The notes under the pieces are model-generated. The model had not been told where the DNA came from and did no database searches. It saw nothing but the letters and a program-made list of their open reading frames with translations. From positions 1 to 64,000 of the forward strand of contig JAYKAV010002927.1 in the NCBI GenBank assembly GCA_035582835.1: a stretch of 64,000 nt of DNA, written 5' to 3'. A program made the translations under genes and the position numbers. The number at the start of each line of letters is the position of its first letter. Within the stretch, counting starts at the first letter, position 1. The DNA comes from Phoebastria nigripes (Eukaryota; Chordata; Aves; Procellariiformes; Diomedeidae). This document shows positions 10,801-24,311 of the stretch, one piece after another.

Positions 10801-13800
10801 ATACTAACAATACTTGGTATTACGTTGTTACACTTCCTTCTGAGGATAATGGAGAGATAATTAAGCAACTTGTTCAAGAATATATAACAATCCCCTTACA
10901 AGGAGTCCAAGCACTCTGACTTGCTGGTATTATGCTTTCCTTGGAGGATCACCCTCTCATTCCCTTGGATATCTGTGCGCGTTACTGAATATTCATTTTG
11001 TGATTCACGGGACTACAGCAGTTTTTAGTTTGCCTCTGGATCAGAGATAAAATTTCTGAATAGATCTTTGTAGCTTGGAGTGTTTAGTTTTCCTGTAACA
11101 TCATTACTGAGCTAGCTACACACATCCTAGGACATCAATTCCAGATATCCTGCCAAAGATCAGATGAGATCCAAAGGACTGCATTCATTAGCTGCCAAAA
11201 AAATGCTGGGGGGAAGGGATAGAAAATTGCCTACATCTGTGACAGTGGAAAAAAGAAATACAATGTAGTTAAATATGAAAATACAAGCAAATATTTACAC
11301 AAGTTAAAAATGAGCATAGGAAACCAAATTTTATTTTCAAAACACAAATAAGCTTGCTGACTGTTAGAGAGAACGGCTTTTTTAACAGAGTCTTACAAAA
11401 GCACTAAAGGAATATTGTCACTTGATACTTAGGTAATATTTTCATTTGCTTGCCTTTGTACTGTGTTCTCGTAGTACTCTCTGAGGAAGAATACAAGCTG
11501 CTTTTCTTGATTGTTCCATTATAGTGCCTGAATATTCTGTATTCTCTACAGATGGAGCTGTATATTAACAGAGTTGGTTTTGTACAAACAGCTCAATCAA
11601 CGTAACACAAGGATTAATCATCATATGCCTGATTTCCTATAAACGCTGGGGAGAAGAAACAGGGGCTTGCAAGAAGACCCCTTTCAGCCCTCACAGGAGC
11701 TATGTGTTTTTCAACCTTTTAAGACACTTGGGCCTTGAAAGGCATAGAAAACATTTCATCTTTTTACTGCTAGGCATCCACCTAAGTATCCTGAAAGTAG
11801 TGTGAGAGGAGCTGGGGCATTAACCTGCTTCCTAGTGTTGATTTTACTTATGTTCATTGTGCATATTATAAACAAACACTCCCTTTTTCAAAGCACTCTT
11901 ATTCTAAAGATGCTTTATTTTACAGCTTCCCGCTCAAAGGAAGCATTTGATTATTGCGTGCATGTCTATACTGCTCCTCTAGCAGCTGTTCAATCCATAC
12001 TGCTAACTGAACAGCAACGTAGATGGATCTATGCTGTTACTTCAGAAGGTATTGTGATTACACGAATGGCTGTACATTAAAGCAACATACATTAAGACCT
12101 TTTTCTCTCTGAAGTGTGAATTATTAAAAAATACACAAATACAATGGTATTCCCCTCCGTTCCGTGTACCTTTGTAAGGTTAATCTGAGTCATGTAATCT
12201 CATCAATAATACAATTCCTGGAATTGGAAACAGAAGCACAACAACGCCAATAAATGCAAAGCAAAGAAGTCAATTCCATTTTCTATACTTTGTTGCTAGC
12301 ACACTGTTAACTAATACAATATTATCTTGTTAAAATAATGTTTGTGATTTTAAATACACATACAAAGTTTGAGGGTAAGGTTTTTTTCAGTAAGAAGAGA
12401 CCAGTCTTATTCATTGCTCTTTAGACCATACTTACAATTTGAATTTTTCTCCTAAGTTATTTTAACTTTATATAAACTCTTCAAAAGTTGCTTTGAAAGC
12501 CATCTGTAATGGTGAGAGGGGTAGAAGAATATAGAAGCTTTATTTTAAGTTGTTACTTAATAAACGTTTAATTCAGAGTAGGTCCATCAGCACTTTAGAC
12601 AGTAAGTAACAAAATTAGTTTAAAAGAGAACATAAAAGAGACCGCAGACACAGATTTCATGTAAGTTTGTTTGCCTAATGGTTTTCATGAAAGTTAAATA
12701 ATTCCTTAACATTCTGTTTGAAAACTAACAGGGAATTTATTTTGATTACAAAATAATTTATTAAATTTTTTTTATTAAGTACTAAAATTTTTAAACATAT
12801 AAAAGCATTTATAAAACATATGCATTATATTAGAAGCAAGAGGGGACCTTCTCTGTTAAAAGAAATTGAAGGATTATGTAAAATTATTTCAATATCAATC
12901 AAGTCACAGGAACCCGCCTACCTATGGAATAGAAACAGGTGTCGTTTCATGGCTCCCCGTTACTCCTTGTAAGCCCTTTCTCAGCCCTGTGTTGACAGCA
13001 GTTTACTTCCTCTCCTACAGACTATCAGTTCTGACCAGACAAGCAAGCAAGTACAAAGAGACAGCGATTTCTTTCCATATTCATCATAATCCTACACATC
13101 AGTAAGGGTAACTCTGCTGTAGGACTGCATACTGATACAGGAGTACCATAAAGCATCACGGACTTACTTCAAAGCTCATTCCGAGAAACTGGAAGACAAT
13201 TTAAGGAAAGAAAAAACGAGAGGGATCTTTCAGCTGCTGCATCCATGAGCTAAAATAAAAAGGGACTCTTGAAACTGTATATAAGGTTCTCAAAAGGCAG
13301 CCGGTGCTACCCAAACACAGGGTGGCTTGGACTGTATTTCAAAAGAAACTCTGTAGAGCAGAACATCCATCCGAATGACCCTTCACAATGGCTGTATTTC
13401 CTCCCGCTCTCCCTTACACCCAGTTACTTCACTTTGGTGTATGAGCTCAATAAATTTTCTGCTTCAGAAAGAGGATCTAACAGGGAGCCCTGCTAACCAC
13501 AAAAGTCTACACAATTAAGCTCTAGCTTCCTATTTTACAAATCATCTTTGACAATCCTTAATAGCTACTTAGCAGAATAACAGCATAAATATTACTTTTA
13601 TAAATAGGAATGATCTATTTAATACCATTTGCTTTATTAAGGCATTTAATATAATTATAGAGGAAATAAAATTTCCCTAGTTTGAAGCCGTACATGCAGC
13701 TTGCACTCTTGAAAAGTTTGCTTCACTTACATTACGAAACACAGAAAAGACCTGAAGGATCTGCCCTCTGATAACCACAAGCTATACTCCAGCCACTTGA

Positions 13801-16800
13801 CTCGAGCTGAGCCCAGCCTCATAATTTCACAAGGAAGTTTGGACTCTGAAAAGCAAAGGCATGAAGCACTGTCCAAAGCACATACTGAAAGGTGGAACTG
13901 AGTCAAAATCGGAAGAAAATCGGTGAAGGAACTCATTTCCTAGCACGTTGTAAAGCCATGACATGGCTAGTGGGATACCTGGGGATGAAAAGGTGCAGTA
14001 TGACACTGGCAGGCGAACAGGGAAGTTTGCGTTTGAACATATGTTTCCTCAAGCCCTCAGAGGGTTCTGCACACCTTCACGTCGGCAGGAGCACACCGGC
14101 TGCACCGCTGACAGCTGCTCTGAAGACGAGCAGCCAGGGGCAGGCAGCGACTTTTACATTCCCAGCCACCGAGCTCCTATTTCAGTTACCTGCTCGCCTT
14201 GACAGATAGGAACCACTTTGTAACTTCACCTCAGGCAAATACGGAGTGGTACGTACCGCGCTCCTCCGAGAATCCCCCTCCGTTCGGCTCCTGCCACCTC
14301 TCGTTTAGCACTTTGGTGAACACACTCTTTTACAAGGCTGGCCATTTGCTCAAGGCCTGAGGGCGATTTAGTTTTAGACATTAGTGAGGAAAAAAAGCCT
14401 CCGTGCTGAGCGGGAACTTTTCCACCTTAGGATTTATAGGCCAGTTTAACTAAGAGAACGATGATTTTTTTTTTCCCCTCAAAGGAATCTCACCTCTGTG
14501 AAATAGCTACACAAAGAAGAAGAGTCTCGGAGGGACAAAACCTCAACTCTACCCATAAAAACACTCTGGAGCGAGTCCTGAAATATCTACATATATTTAC
14601 ATACACATGTACAGATTCACTCCTTAAGTGTCTTGTATAAAGGCAGCAAAACAACTCAATCCTCTATGTATTTTTACTTCACAAAAATGTGGTGAATATG
14701 TGCTTATTTGTGTGATGTGATATTGCTCTCTTCTCTAACGCCCTTGCTCTGAGAAAACTGAAACTTGTATTAATTAAGAAAAGTTCATTAGTTCAACAGA
14801 TTCATTAACCTTTTTTGGGAAATGTACACTGAGCACCAAATTAATCAGCATCCTGAAATCAAGTCACAAGTTATCTCCCTGTGTATTATTTTTTAAAAAT
14901 ATTTTTCAATATAGATGTGCATAAAACCAGCATATATCATTTTGGGAATACTTATTTCCTACTATAATTGCCTAATGGTCAGCTCTTACATAAAAATACA
15001 CTTTTTACCTTATTTAAACAAAAGACCAATTTAAGAAACCATCTGAGATTTCAAATCTGTTTTCAGACATTATTAATTTGGAAGTCTTAGGCTGTGCCCC
15101 CCTCTGACTCCAGCAGTGCCTGCTGAAGAAGCTGTCTTTCCACCAAATTAGCCCAATCCCCACTGATAAACCCCCTCCAGATCTGTGTGTTTCTTAATCA
15201 CTTTCAGCCAAATGAGTTCATTTATTTTAAGCTCCATTTTTTACTTGGAAGGGCGCACCTGAGGCTGTGATGATGTCAGGCACATTTTGATCCAGTTCTT
15301 TTTGGCTGTCGAGAGCTCCAACAAAGCTATAGCATGTCGAGATGGTTGGGGTGGTGATTACTGAGGTTGCCCACCAGTCCCTAGGGTATCTTATTTATAT
15401 TTGTTTATAAAGACTTAATAGTTCTGACTGATCTTTTTTATGGCCATTTCAATTTAGTCCATTACTGAAAAAAATGTGAAAAGTAGATTACTTTGACTGT
15501 ATTAAAATCTTATAGTGACATTTTATTTGAAATTTTCTCTCACTTCCATAGTTACGGACATCAAGCTTGTACCAGTGATCTTCTATTTGTCATGCATGTG
15601 AAAAGCTGACTATACTGTAAAACCTTTGTTCTTCATCAAAAATAAGGGCAACAGCCTGTGGACCTAGGCAAGACAAGCCTAATTTAGGACCGATCAAGTC
15701 CTTTCAGTGGCAACGTCGACAAATCTGCCAGGTGCCCTTGCAGCAAAGGCCAAACACACCATCATTTTATCACCACATTTGCTTCAGAACCCCTCTCATC
15801 ACTTTCCAACTCCTAGTCACTAATTTTTGGCACGGTTAAACTGAGAATTAACGTCAGTGTAGTTCCCTTCATCACTCTGTGTTACATTTTAATATAAGAA
15901 TATTTCAAAGTGATGTTGCCAGCTGCACGTAGTTTCCAAACAGCAGGAAATATATTATTGGTGGGAAAATAAAGTCAGACTGAAAACCGCTCACAAGATG
16001 AGTATCAAAGAGTTAGCACTTTAAAATACTTGTTTCACAGAAATCAGCACATTTATATCAAACAAAAGGATCGTGGGAAAAAATTCTCATCTTCAATCAC
16101 ATGTAACTAACATTTAATTTTCTGTTTCACATGAGTTTCACTCTGAAGAGCTTCTATAACTTTAGCAAGATTCCAATTTCAGAAGAAAAAAATCTCATTT
16201 TCAAACAAAGAGGTAATCGTAACTGCCTGATCAATACAAGAAATAACTGACAGTTAACTGTATTAATTTTTTAGCTATTGATAGGTAGACATGTAACTAA
16301 CCGATACTGTTATGTTAGGACGTTTTCTTTGTTTCTTTTTACATGTAGTTTATAAATATCTGTAAATTGGCACCATCACGTCTTATTTACTCTGTTTGGA
16401 CTAGACCAGGACAGTCAGAGGTGAACTTCCATGTTTGGCTTTTTCATCCCGGAGGACACAAAGACCCAATGGTCCCCATGATAAGGCAAAAACCGCAAAT
16501 ATTCCAAAACCAGCCACCTGGGCTTTTTGATTATCATCATGGCTAGCCATTATCTAATTCAGACCTGATTAAAAAGCATTGTACATGCCTCAAAGCTTAC
16601 ACACAATGTGCGTGAAGTACTAGGGGTGAATGTTCTTAAACCAGTAAATTTTCTCTATAATTTTACAAGGAAATTAATTATGAGCTGTTTAGTCATAATG
16701 AAGATTTTTTGGGATATGGTCACGTCTCAGGCCAGATCAAAAATCAAAACCAATCCACATCACTCGCAGGTACCACTGATACGTGAAACTGGTAATGGTT

Positions 16801-18293
16801 AGATTTTGCCCAAGTTTACACTTGTCTGCTCACAGATACGGTGACTTCATTAGCACACAAGACATCATTCCGTACTTGACCTATTACATACATCTCCCTA
16901 GCACAAGCCACATTTGCATTGCTTTCCTGTTCCTTGTTTTCACGCAGTTTTTACAAAGTGCTAAGCATGGTACATTTTCCAGTGCCACTTGGGTTCCATT
17001 ATTCACCACAGATCCAAAACACTAAGATGATAATGATAGTATGGGGGGAGGGAAATTCTTGTTAAAAAAAATCTGCAATCTTGCCTTTTAAATATTCCTA
17101 CAGACTAATTTAACTAGCTCTTCAGAATTTAGAGTCTAGGAAACGTCCGCTTAATATTCAGAAACTATCATACCTGCAAGAAAGAGCATTCCACTCTGAA
17201 ATTAATCCAAGCTGTCATTTATCCATTACTGTTTACTAACTTTTTTCAGCATATCACTAAATCCTAACTGTCTGGCAAAACACTGCTAGCCGCTTTGGTT
17301 TAATTCCATAATCTCATCTATTCCATTAACGACTAGAAACTAATTAGCAATAGTAAAGCCAGTGAAGACTGCTATAAATAATTTTCTTTTCCTTCTGTTA
17401 GTCAAGAAGGAATTTGGTGCTGCAAATTTCATATAAATACATGTTGCTTATTCCCATCTAAAAGTATCTCCATTAATTAAGTTTCCAGCTATCTAGAGCT
17501 TTGACTATCAATTCTTATTTCACCACATCTGTGATAAATTCTGATGCAATACAAAGATGCATATTAGTTTAATGTTTTTGGGGGGTAGTTTACTATTTTA
17601 TATTGATTATTGGGTTTTAATCATAAGGTTTGTCTTTATGTCTGTCAAATTTTACATGGTGTTAAATTTAACAGTTGTACCAATACGGAGCATAACTCAG
17701 AGGCAGCTATCTATCAAACAAACCCCTCGGAGACAAAACACAATGTCCTAACTATGCACACAGAAATTCAGGTGTGGTTAAGAGAAACGCAGTGTGGCTT
17801 TGCAAGGGTATGAAGAAGAGCACTAGCCAAAGTGTAGTCATAAAATTCCCAGTCTCCGCAGGCTGGAAATCCAAGGACCTACATGACTCTCCACTCTTAC
17901 AAATCATGTAATCGTTCACCTATGCAGATGACCTTCCTAAGGCTAGTGACCCCATGTTGAAGGTTGCCAATGTGACCAAGTCTTGCTGCCAACTGAACAT
18001 AAATCTCACATCTCCCTCCTCCTGCCCCTTTTGCTTATGAATCTACAGAGCAATCTGTGCAAACTTCATTCTGCTCTCCATAGGGAAGTCAAACTCCACT
18101 CCATGTGCTCTCTTTTAATAGAAATATTGGATACCACATCCCCAGAGAATCTTGAAAACTTGCAATTAAATAGGAAGAATACACTTGACCATAGATCTCA
18201 GACTGATGGAGATACACTTCATGCAAGTAATATAAATAAAATATTAATTCTAAGGTAACAGAAAAAGTGCCTTCCTAACTTTTCCTTCAATTT
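10801..18293. other. Non-coding stretch between first LTR and poly(A) tract
   Basis: No gene is recognised. An ORF at 11802-12080 has a hydrophobic N-terminal segment but no homology I can name. About 12720-12815 is very AT-rich. About 13950-14310 is GC- and CpG-richer and is listed separately. Everything else is ordinary AT-rich sequence. Confidence 0.65.
14080..14290. promoter_or_regulatory. CpG-enriched patch, possible promoter or enhancer
   Basis: By eye about 16 CpG dinucleotides fall in roughly 210 bp, while the surrounding kilobases have very few. The patch is also GC-richer than its surroundings. It is too short for a classic CpG island, and I see no recognisable exon or TATA box beside it. 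It could be a small CpG islet, a regulatory element or an unrecognised repeat remnant. Confidence 0.3.
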
Positions 18294-18369
18294 AAAAAAA
18301 AACTTGAGACTTCCTTAGCTCAAAAGAAAAATTCCAAAAAAAATTAAAAATCCACAAAAAAAAAAAAAA

Positions 18370-18407
<38 letters not shown>
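18294..18407. repeat. A-rich region ending in A17-TT-A33
   Basis: A-rich from 18294, then an almost pure adenine tract at 18356-18407 (17 A, two T, 33 A). Avian CR1 elements do not end in poly(A), so this does not look like a CR1 tail. An ATTAAA lies just upstream, but I recognise no retrocopied gene. Confidence 0.85.
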
Positions 18408-18410
<3 letters not shown>

Positions 18411-20154
18411 CTTCTCAGATCCTCAAAGATATTTAGACATTTACCTCTCTGATGAAATCTTTTAAAATCAGGAGTCACGCAATTCTGAAAACATGTCTGA
18501 ATTTATGGATTCTTACCAATTTAAACGAGGACTGCACTCATCCTTACAAAGCTAGACAAACAGCTTAAAGTTTAACTAATGCAAATGTACTAAGCATAAA
18601 ACTATAAAACACAGTTCATGTGGATGGCTAGATACAACCATCTCCATGCAAATTTTAATTACTAGTCAACGTTTAGGAGTGTTTTGGTGAGACACATGAT
18701 TTATATTAGTGCTGTTACAGACCTAAAGCTGATTTCATTGAGGTCATGCTCCAACGCAAAATTGCACCACATAGCAGTAAGCCGGTATAACAGAGTATTA
18801 AATCAATACGGTGTCTCACATTAGCTAATAAATTACAAGTGTGCTATCTGACCATCTGCTGGGAGTGAAGCATGATGAGTTGCAGTGATCATGCTGATTG
18901 ACATTCTGGTTTGAACATCTAGTCAGAATTAGTTCACCTTCTTGGCTTCAATAACTACTTCACTCGTAATACGTATTTACAACATTGTTCACGGGGCTGG
19001 TGGGTAAGAGGAAAGTTCATCCTCATTCTCCCAAAATCCTTCGCACTTTGCCTAATAGAGTCTCCAGTGAATGGAAAAGGTAAGCACAGCTTCAGTTGTG
19101 ACTGATTACATTAAGCTAATAATTTTATAAAATTGAGTTAATGGTTTGATATTCTTCACACAGTTTCTACAGTAAAAAATTAAACTATCACATCAGTGGT
19201 AAGTCATTTTTAAACCACAGAAGTCCAGTTTTAATATGTTTTGTAAGAGGATAGAAATGAAACCTGAAGGAGAGGAGCTACAACCCAGATGGGTTTTATG
19301 CTGTGGGAGAAAAAACACAATCCTTAGGACTTTCCCGAAGTCCCACCCATTCATACCAAAAACATTTGTCAAACATTTGCCTTTGTTTGTACATGGTTGA
19401 GTCACACAATCCTCTGTTCATGGCATATAGGATTAAAGACTGCTTTGGGCCACACTTTGGGATCTTTTGCACTGTATATTGTGCACTTACATTCCCGACA
19501 TACGCTATTTATTGTTCTCATCATAACACTTTGCATTTAACTTTTCACCTAAGGATGCCATAGGACTTAAAAATACCAGCTGGTTAAGCCTCACAAGAAA
19601 ACACCCATACATCAACTAATTTTTAATATACACTTTATAGATATATAAAATATTAGATATATGTCACATATAAGATCACTATCTCCTTCATTGAACTGCA
19701 GCCATCCCCAAAGGTAAGGAAAATGAAGATCCAAGCATGGATGATACTTTTAAAGTAAATAAATTATCATTTTCTGATGGAACAAAGGAACACAAACCGT
19801 GTCATTGTATGGTATGTTGCCAGGACAGTTTCTTTGGGTGCCATGGACACAGTGAGCTTAGTCATGATAGTTAGTGGTTTAAGAAACAAACTGTAGAGCA
19901 AAAATGTTTGGTTATGGTTAGTCCAATTCATCAAAAATAAACAGCTGAGTTGTTTGAGAGTTTCTTGCACAGACGCTGTTGGAAAGGTTTGCTCATCCAG
20001 CCATTTGACCTCAGTTACAACAGGAAGGGTGACCAGCAGAAAAATCTGAAAGTCCTGCCTCTCAATCCAAGATATCACATTATTAGGTAAATCTACAGTA
20101 TGAGGTCATTTGAAGCATAAGCATTACAAAGATTAGGTCACAATAATAGTTTTA

Positions 20155-20196
20155 CAGACTTCATATTTAATATATAATCTTACTATATGAAGTCTG
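20155..20196. repeat. Perfect 12-bp inverted repeat, 18-nt spacer
   Basis: CAGACTTCATAT (20155-20166) and ATATGAAGTCTG (20185-20196) are exact reverse complements around an 18-nt AT-rich loop. It could extrude as a cruciform or fold as an RNA hairpin. No neighbouring gene suggests a role. Confidence 0.75.
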
Positions 20197-22069
20197 CAAA
20201 TCTGTTCACTGAGCTAATTTGACAAATCAAGACACAAACAAGTGATTCTCCAAAAACTCACAGGCAATGTGTTAACAATTCAGAGATTAAATATTTCTAT
20301 TTACTATACCATTGTCAGTAAAACAGATACACACAATGCATATGGAATATCATCTGAGCACTGTAACTGAAAGTACATTTCTAAAACCTTTGCTTTCATG
20401 AGATCTACAATGTTGATCAACAACCAGGAGATGAAAATGCTTCACCATCAACGGAGAAGCACTGCAAGTGACATTGCTACACCGATGCAAGGAACTCAAG
20501 GCATCAAGTTTGTCATTCACGTTTGCTATCGCTCAGCAAAAGATTAAATGGGGCAAAAAACAGCAGAACCATCTTTGTGCTGCTCTCTATATAAAGCTAC
20601 TTGAACTTAGTGACAGAAGTTAGAAAATAGATTTCTATCACCTGGGTAAGTCTGAGCAGACTTCAGGCAGCTGAAGCATTCCCTGTGCTGTGGAGGTCAC
20701 TTAACTATCATTTCACAGCCTAACACAAATGAAGTGCCACATTACACCGATAGAGCATTACCATCTGGCTGCATCTTCTCCATTGCCTCTAGAACATAAA
20801 GAAGGATACAAGAGCATCTAAGGAAATAGCATACTAAAGGTGGCCGATACACCCTTGCACCTCAGGTGCTTCAAGTGTGGCTCCCATGCTGTAGCCCACC
20901 ACTGTGCTTGAATTGCACTGCTATAATCCAGATCTGCATATAAATGCATAAAACGTGAGTGAAAAGAGCCTGCCCCTGCTGGGTGGCTGCTGGACAAAGA
21001 TGCAAATCCAGCCCAAGTCCACCTCTGTGGAAACAGAGGCCGTCAAAACTCCTGTCCGTGAATTAATCATCTCTCTTCACCCTCAGCTCATTAGGTCCAG
21101 GACATACTCTTTTGCCCATGGAAACATTTTGGTATGAGGCTCTCTGATTCAGATATGTGATTGTGCAGATCTGTAAAGACCTTCCATTTCACAAAAATAG
21201 TTAAGAGGTCCCATATGACAGACCTGGCAAGTTTGATGCAAAAGACACCAGTCTCTTCCATAAGATGTGCCCCGCTGGTGAGATCAGAGCCATGCCACCC
21301 AGCCTCCCCTGTGCCCCGAGATGCATCTCTGCTAGACCCAAATGGCAAAATGAGTCTCAAAAGTAAAGGTGTTACCCAGCCTTACGTCTCCATCACCTTT
21401 ATCTTATGGGAACTTCTGCAATGGGGATGGGGAAAGTTGAGGTCAACAAAAATTGTTATGAAAACTTCAGTAATGGGAAGATTCTAACACCTAGTACAGG
21501 GCTGGGGCTCCCGGCTGCCATAGCATTTATAACCAAATAAATAAAACCACCCTATATCATAATAGTATTTGGGTAAGCAATGACAGTAATTGGGCAAGGG
21601 ATCTCCCCTCCGATACCTGAATTGCAGTACACGTTAAAAAAAGAATGCTAATGAGATTATTAATAAGATACAACAATTACAAGGCAATGCCACCTTTGTT
21701 ACGCAGCAAGTAAAAAACCCCGCAGAGTGGAACAGGCCAAAAACCGTAAGAAGGAAAGGACAATTAGAATTTTTTTCCCTTCTAATACTGAAATGATGTC
21801 CTTGACTGTTTCAACAATAACAATGACAATATTTTGCTCAACAGAGGATTGCACAGAGCGGCAAGTAAAATCTGGCAGAGGTTGGCAGTAAAATCAAGAT
21901 TTACAATCCATAACATGCCGATGTCTTGACACAAGAATTACTTTTATTGAAAATGTTGTATATTCTTCAACATAGTTTGAAGCCAAGTTGTTCCACAGAT
22001 GGCATCTATAATAAAAACAAACTCTAGCAAACATAAGATAACTTCAACATTAGAGCAAAGCACCAGCAG

Positions 22070-22088
22070 AAAAAAAAAAAAGAAAAAG
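22070..22088. repeat. A-rich tract
   Basis: An adenine run broken by one G, then a shorter A run. Simple repeat. Confidence 0.75.
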
Positions 22089-22846
22089 CAAACATTTATT
22101 GCTAAAAATCATTATAACAAAACACTACATATCATAATGCTGGTATCATACACAAGGACACTACACCTACTTGCAAATAGACCTTCTACCAAAAATTAAA
22201 ACAAAGAAATGGAAAGATTTCCTCAGTTGGTATGCAGCTCTAGTTCAAGGTGAACTTGAAATCCTAAATTACAGGAAGCAAAAAGTGTCAACAAAATTTA
22301 CTGAGAGCGCAAATTAAATATGCTGAAACAATGAGAAAGCTCTAGACTCTAAAGTTAATCTAAGTGTAAGATGTAGGATAAAACAACGTGTTCTCCTGTT
22401 TGTCTAAACAAAATCTCCATGTAACTAGTAATTATTACCTTTCTGCCCTCTTAAGAGAAGTTTTAGGGATCTGAAGGATTGATGTAAATGAGAAGAAAGC
22501 TTCCTCACATCATTTATAAGAAAAACTTCATATCCTAATTGTGCCACAAAACTTATGGGACTGCCTTTACTGAATCAAGTTAAAGCATCCATCTTTTCAG
22601 GGCACAGGTTTTAAGGTAAAATATTCTTGTAGAAAGAAAAAAATAAAGAACAACATATAAATCTCTTGATTACCATAAATCCATCGCATAAATTGTATGT
22701 CACGTCTTTTTTCTAAGCTGAGGTTCCTATGTCTGGAAGATACAGTGAAAGAACAATAATAAAGGACATAAAAGGATCCTATGCAAAGGTTTATGAATAT
22801 TGGCTGTTCCTAATATTCATCTGTATAGTGATTTTACATAACTTCT

Positions 22847-22880
22847 TTTTATTGCATATTCATTTTTATTGCAAATTCAT
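22847..22880. repeat. 17-bp tandem duplication, two copies
   Basis: TTTTATTGCATATTCAT (22847-22863) is followed directly by TTTTATTGCAAATTCAT (22864-22880), with one mismatch. The start of a third, degenerate unit (TTTATC) follows. Each unit contains a sequence related to the POU octamer read on the minus strand (ATGAATTTGCAAT or ATGAATATGCAAT). Confidence 0.75.
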
Positions 22881-23150
22881 TTTATCAATGTCAAGTGAAA
22901 ACTAGTATGTTCAACTGATGGTAGAGGGACTTCCTTTTTCCCTCTTCTTAAAATCCATTTTATTCTTGCCTTTCCATTACTGTAAAACTTCAGGCTGCAG
23001 TAGTTATCATGTTCTGTAGCATATATTTGATACTAATGAATCACAGCCTTTCACAACCTGGGCGAAATGAGTCATCGTAATGACACCTTTTTGCTACACT
23101 ATATTTATTTGCCAGCAGGATCCCAAATGGCAATACTTGCCATAACACGG

Positions 23151-23165
23151 CTGCTGCTGCTGCTG
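23151..23165. repeat. (CTG)5 trinucleotide repeat
   Basis: Five CTG units followed by CTA. Not inside a supported coding frame. Confidence 0.75.
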
Positions 23166-24281
23166 CTATTTTCAGTCCTTACAAGAAAGGGACAAATAAG
23201 GAAATTTTATTGTTTGTAGTACTCATGGAAGAAAGCACAAGAAGTCTTTTTCATGACCCAAAGAGTATTAGAAATTGGCTGCCCTGAGAAGGCCAATCTC
23301 AAATGCACACCAATAAAAACACTTACACACACATTCACTACAATACGCAGCATTGCTCATAGAGAAACTTCATTCCAGAGTAATTGTGAAGTATGTTGAT
23401 CTGCAGTATCCTTATTTGAAGGTGGAATATCATACTGCTTTATTTTTTATACAGCATATATAAAAATCTGTGTGAGTATGAAAGAAAGTATGAAGAAAAT
23501 GGTATAAGGACAGGGAAGGAAGCAAGTATTGTAAGAACAAATAAACAGCTTTTGTCAGTTCTTTGCTTTTCATGCTCTGGTCTTTAATATAATCAGCAAA
23601 GCAAGATGACTTTTTTGAGATTTGTGTAAGTTTTCTACAGTATTACAAATTCTTTATATACCCAAATACATTAAAACAGAGTATACATGTAGAAGAAAAA
23701 AAAAAATCAGTCATGAGTATTAAATAACTATGGTATGTAAAGCACACACCTTCAACGACTACTTAATATAAGCCCTAAGTAACAGAAAATAGTATATGTC
23801 TCTTCGTTTCTAACAAACCAGGCCTGCATCAAAACACGTACAGACAAAACCTGTTTTTACACCACCCTCAGTAGTGACAAACTTTAGACAGAAGATGAAA
23901 AAGAGAACATTTGCCTAAGCAAAGACAAAAGGTTGTAATTCAGTAGCAAGTATGAAGATGGTGACTATTTTCAATCTCAAAACTATTTGCTGGGGTTAGT
24001 TCCTCCAGTGTGACAAAGTGCTATCAACACTATCAAAAAGAATACAAAAAATAAACCTATTTGTAAATAGTATTAGATGAGCCTTTTAAGAACTCGCAGC
24101 ACTTGCCAAAAATCTAACAGTAATAGTAAGCAAACAGTTTAAAAAGTAATTTGTTTTCTGGAAACATTTCTTCTCAGTATTTCTATTCTTCATGTTCTGT
24201 TTCCATGCTGTTATATAAATTCAGCTTTCTTCATTCATTTGGGCTATGCTGAGACTTTTGTTGTTTATAATATCATTTAAA

Positions 24282-24311
24282 AAGAAGAGATCATCCAACT
24301 GATCTCTTTTT
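24282..24311. repeat. Short stem-loop, 6-nt loop
   Basis: Nine perfect pairs (AAGAGATCA at 24285-24293 with TGATCTCTT at 24300-24308) enclose TCCAAC. The stem extends by three more positions, one of them a G-T pair. The context is AT-rich and no gene is adjacent. Confidence 0.6.

Larger units (their letters stand above)
18408..22846. other. Non-coding stretch
   Basis: No gene is recognised. It contains the inverted repeat at 20155-20196 and an A-rich tract near 22070-22088. The frames of about 100 codons near 19767 (minus) and 21161 (plus) have no recognisable domain and appear to be chance openings. Confidence 0.65.

Noticed and set aside
11802..12080. 92-codon frame with a hydrophobic N-terminal segment as a small membrane protein
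   Set aside because: The hydrophobic stretch is typical of T-rich DNA, and nothing around it supports expression.
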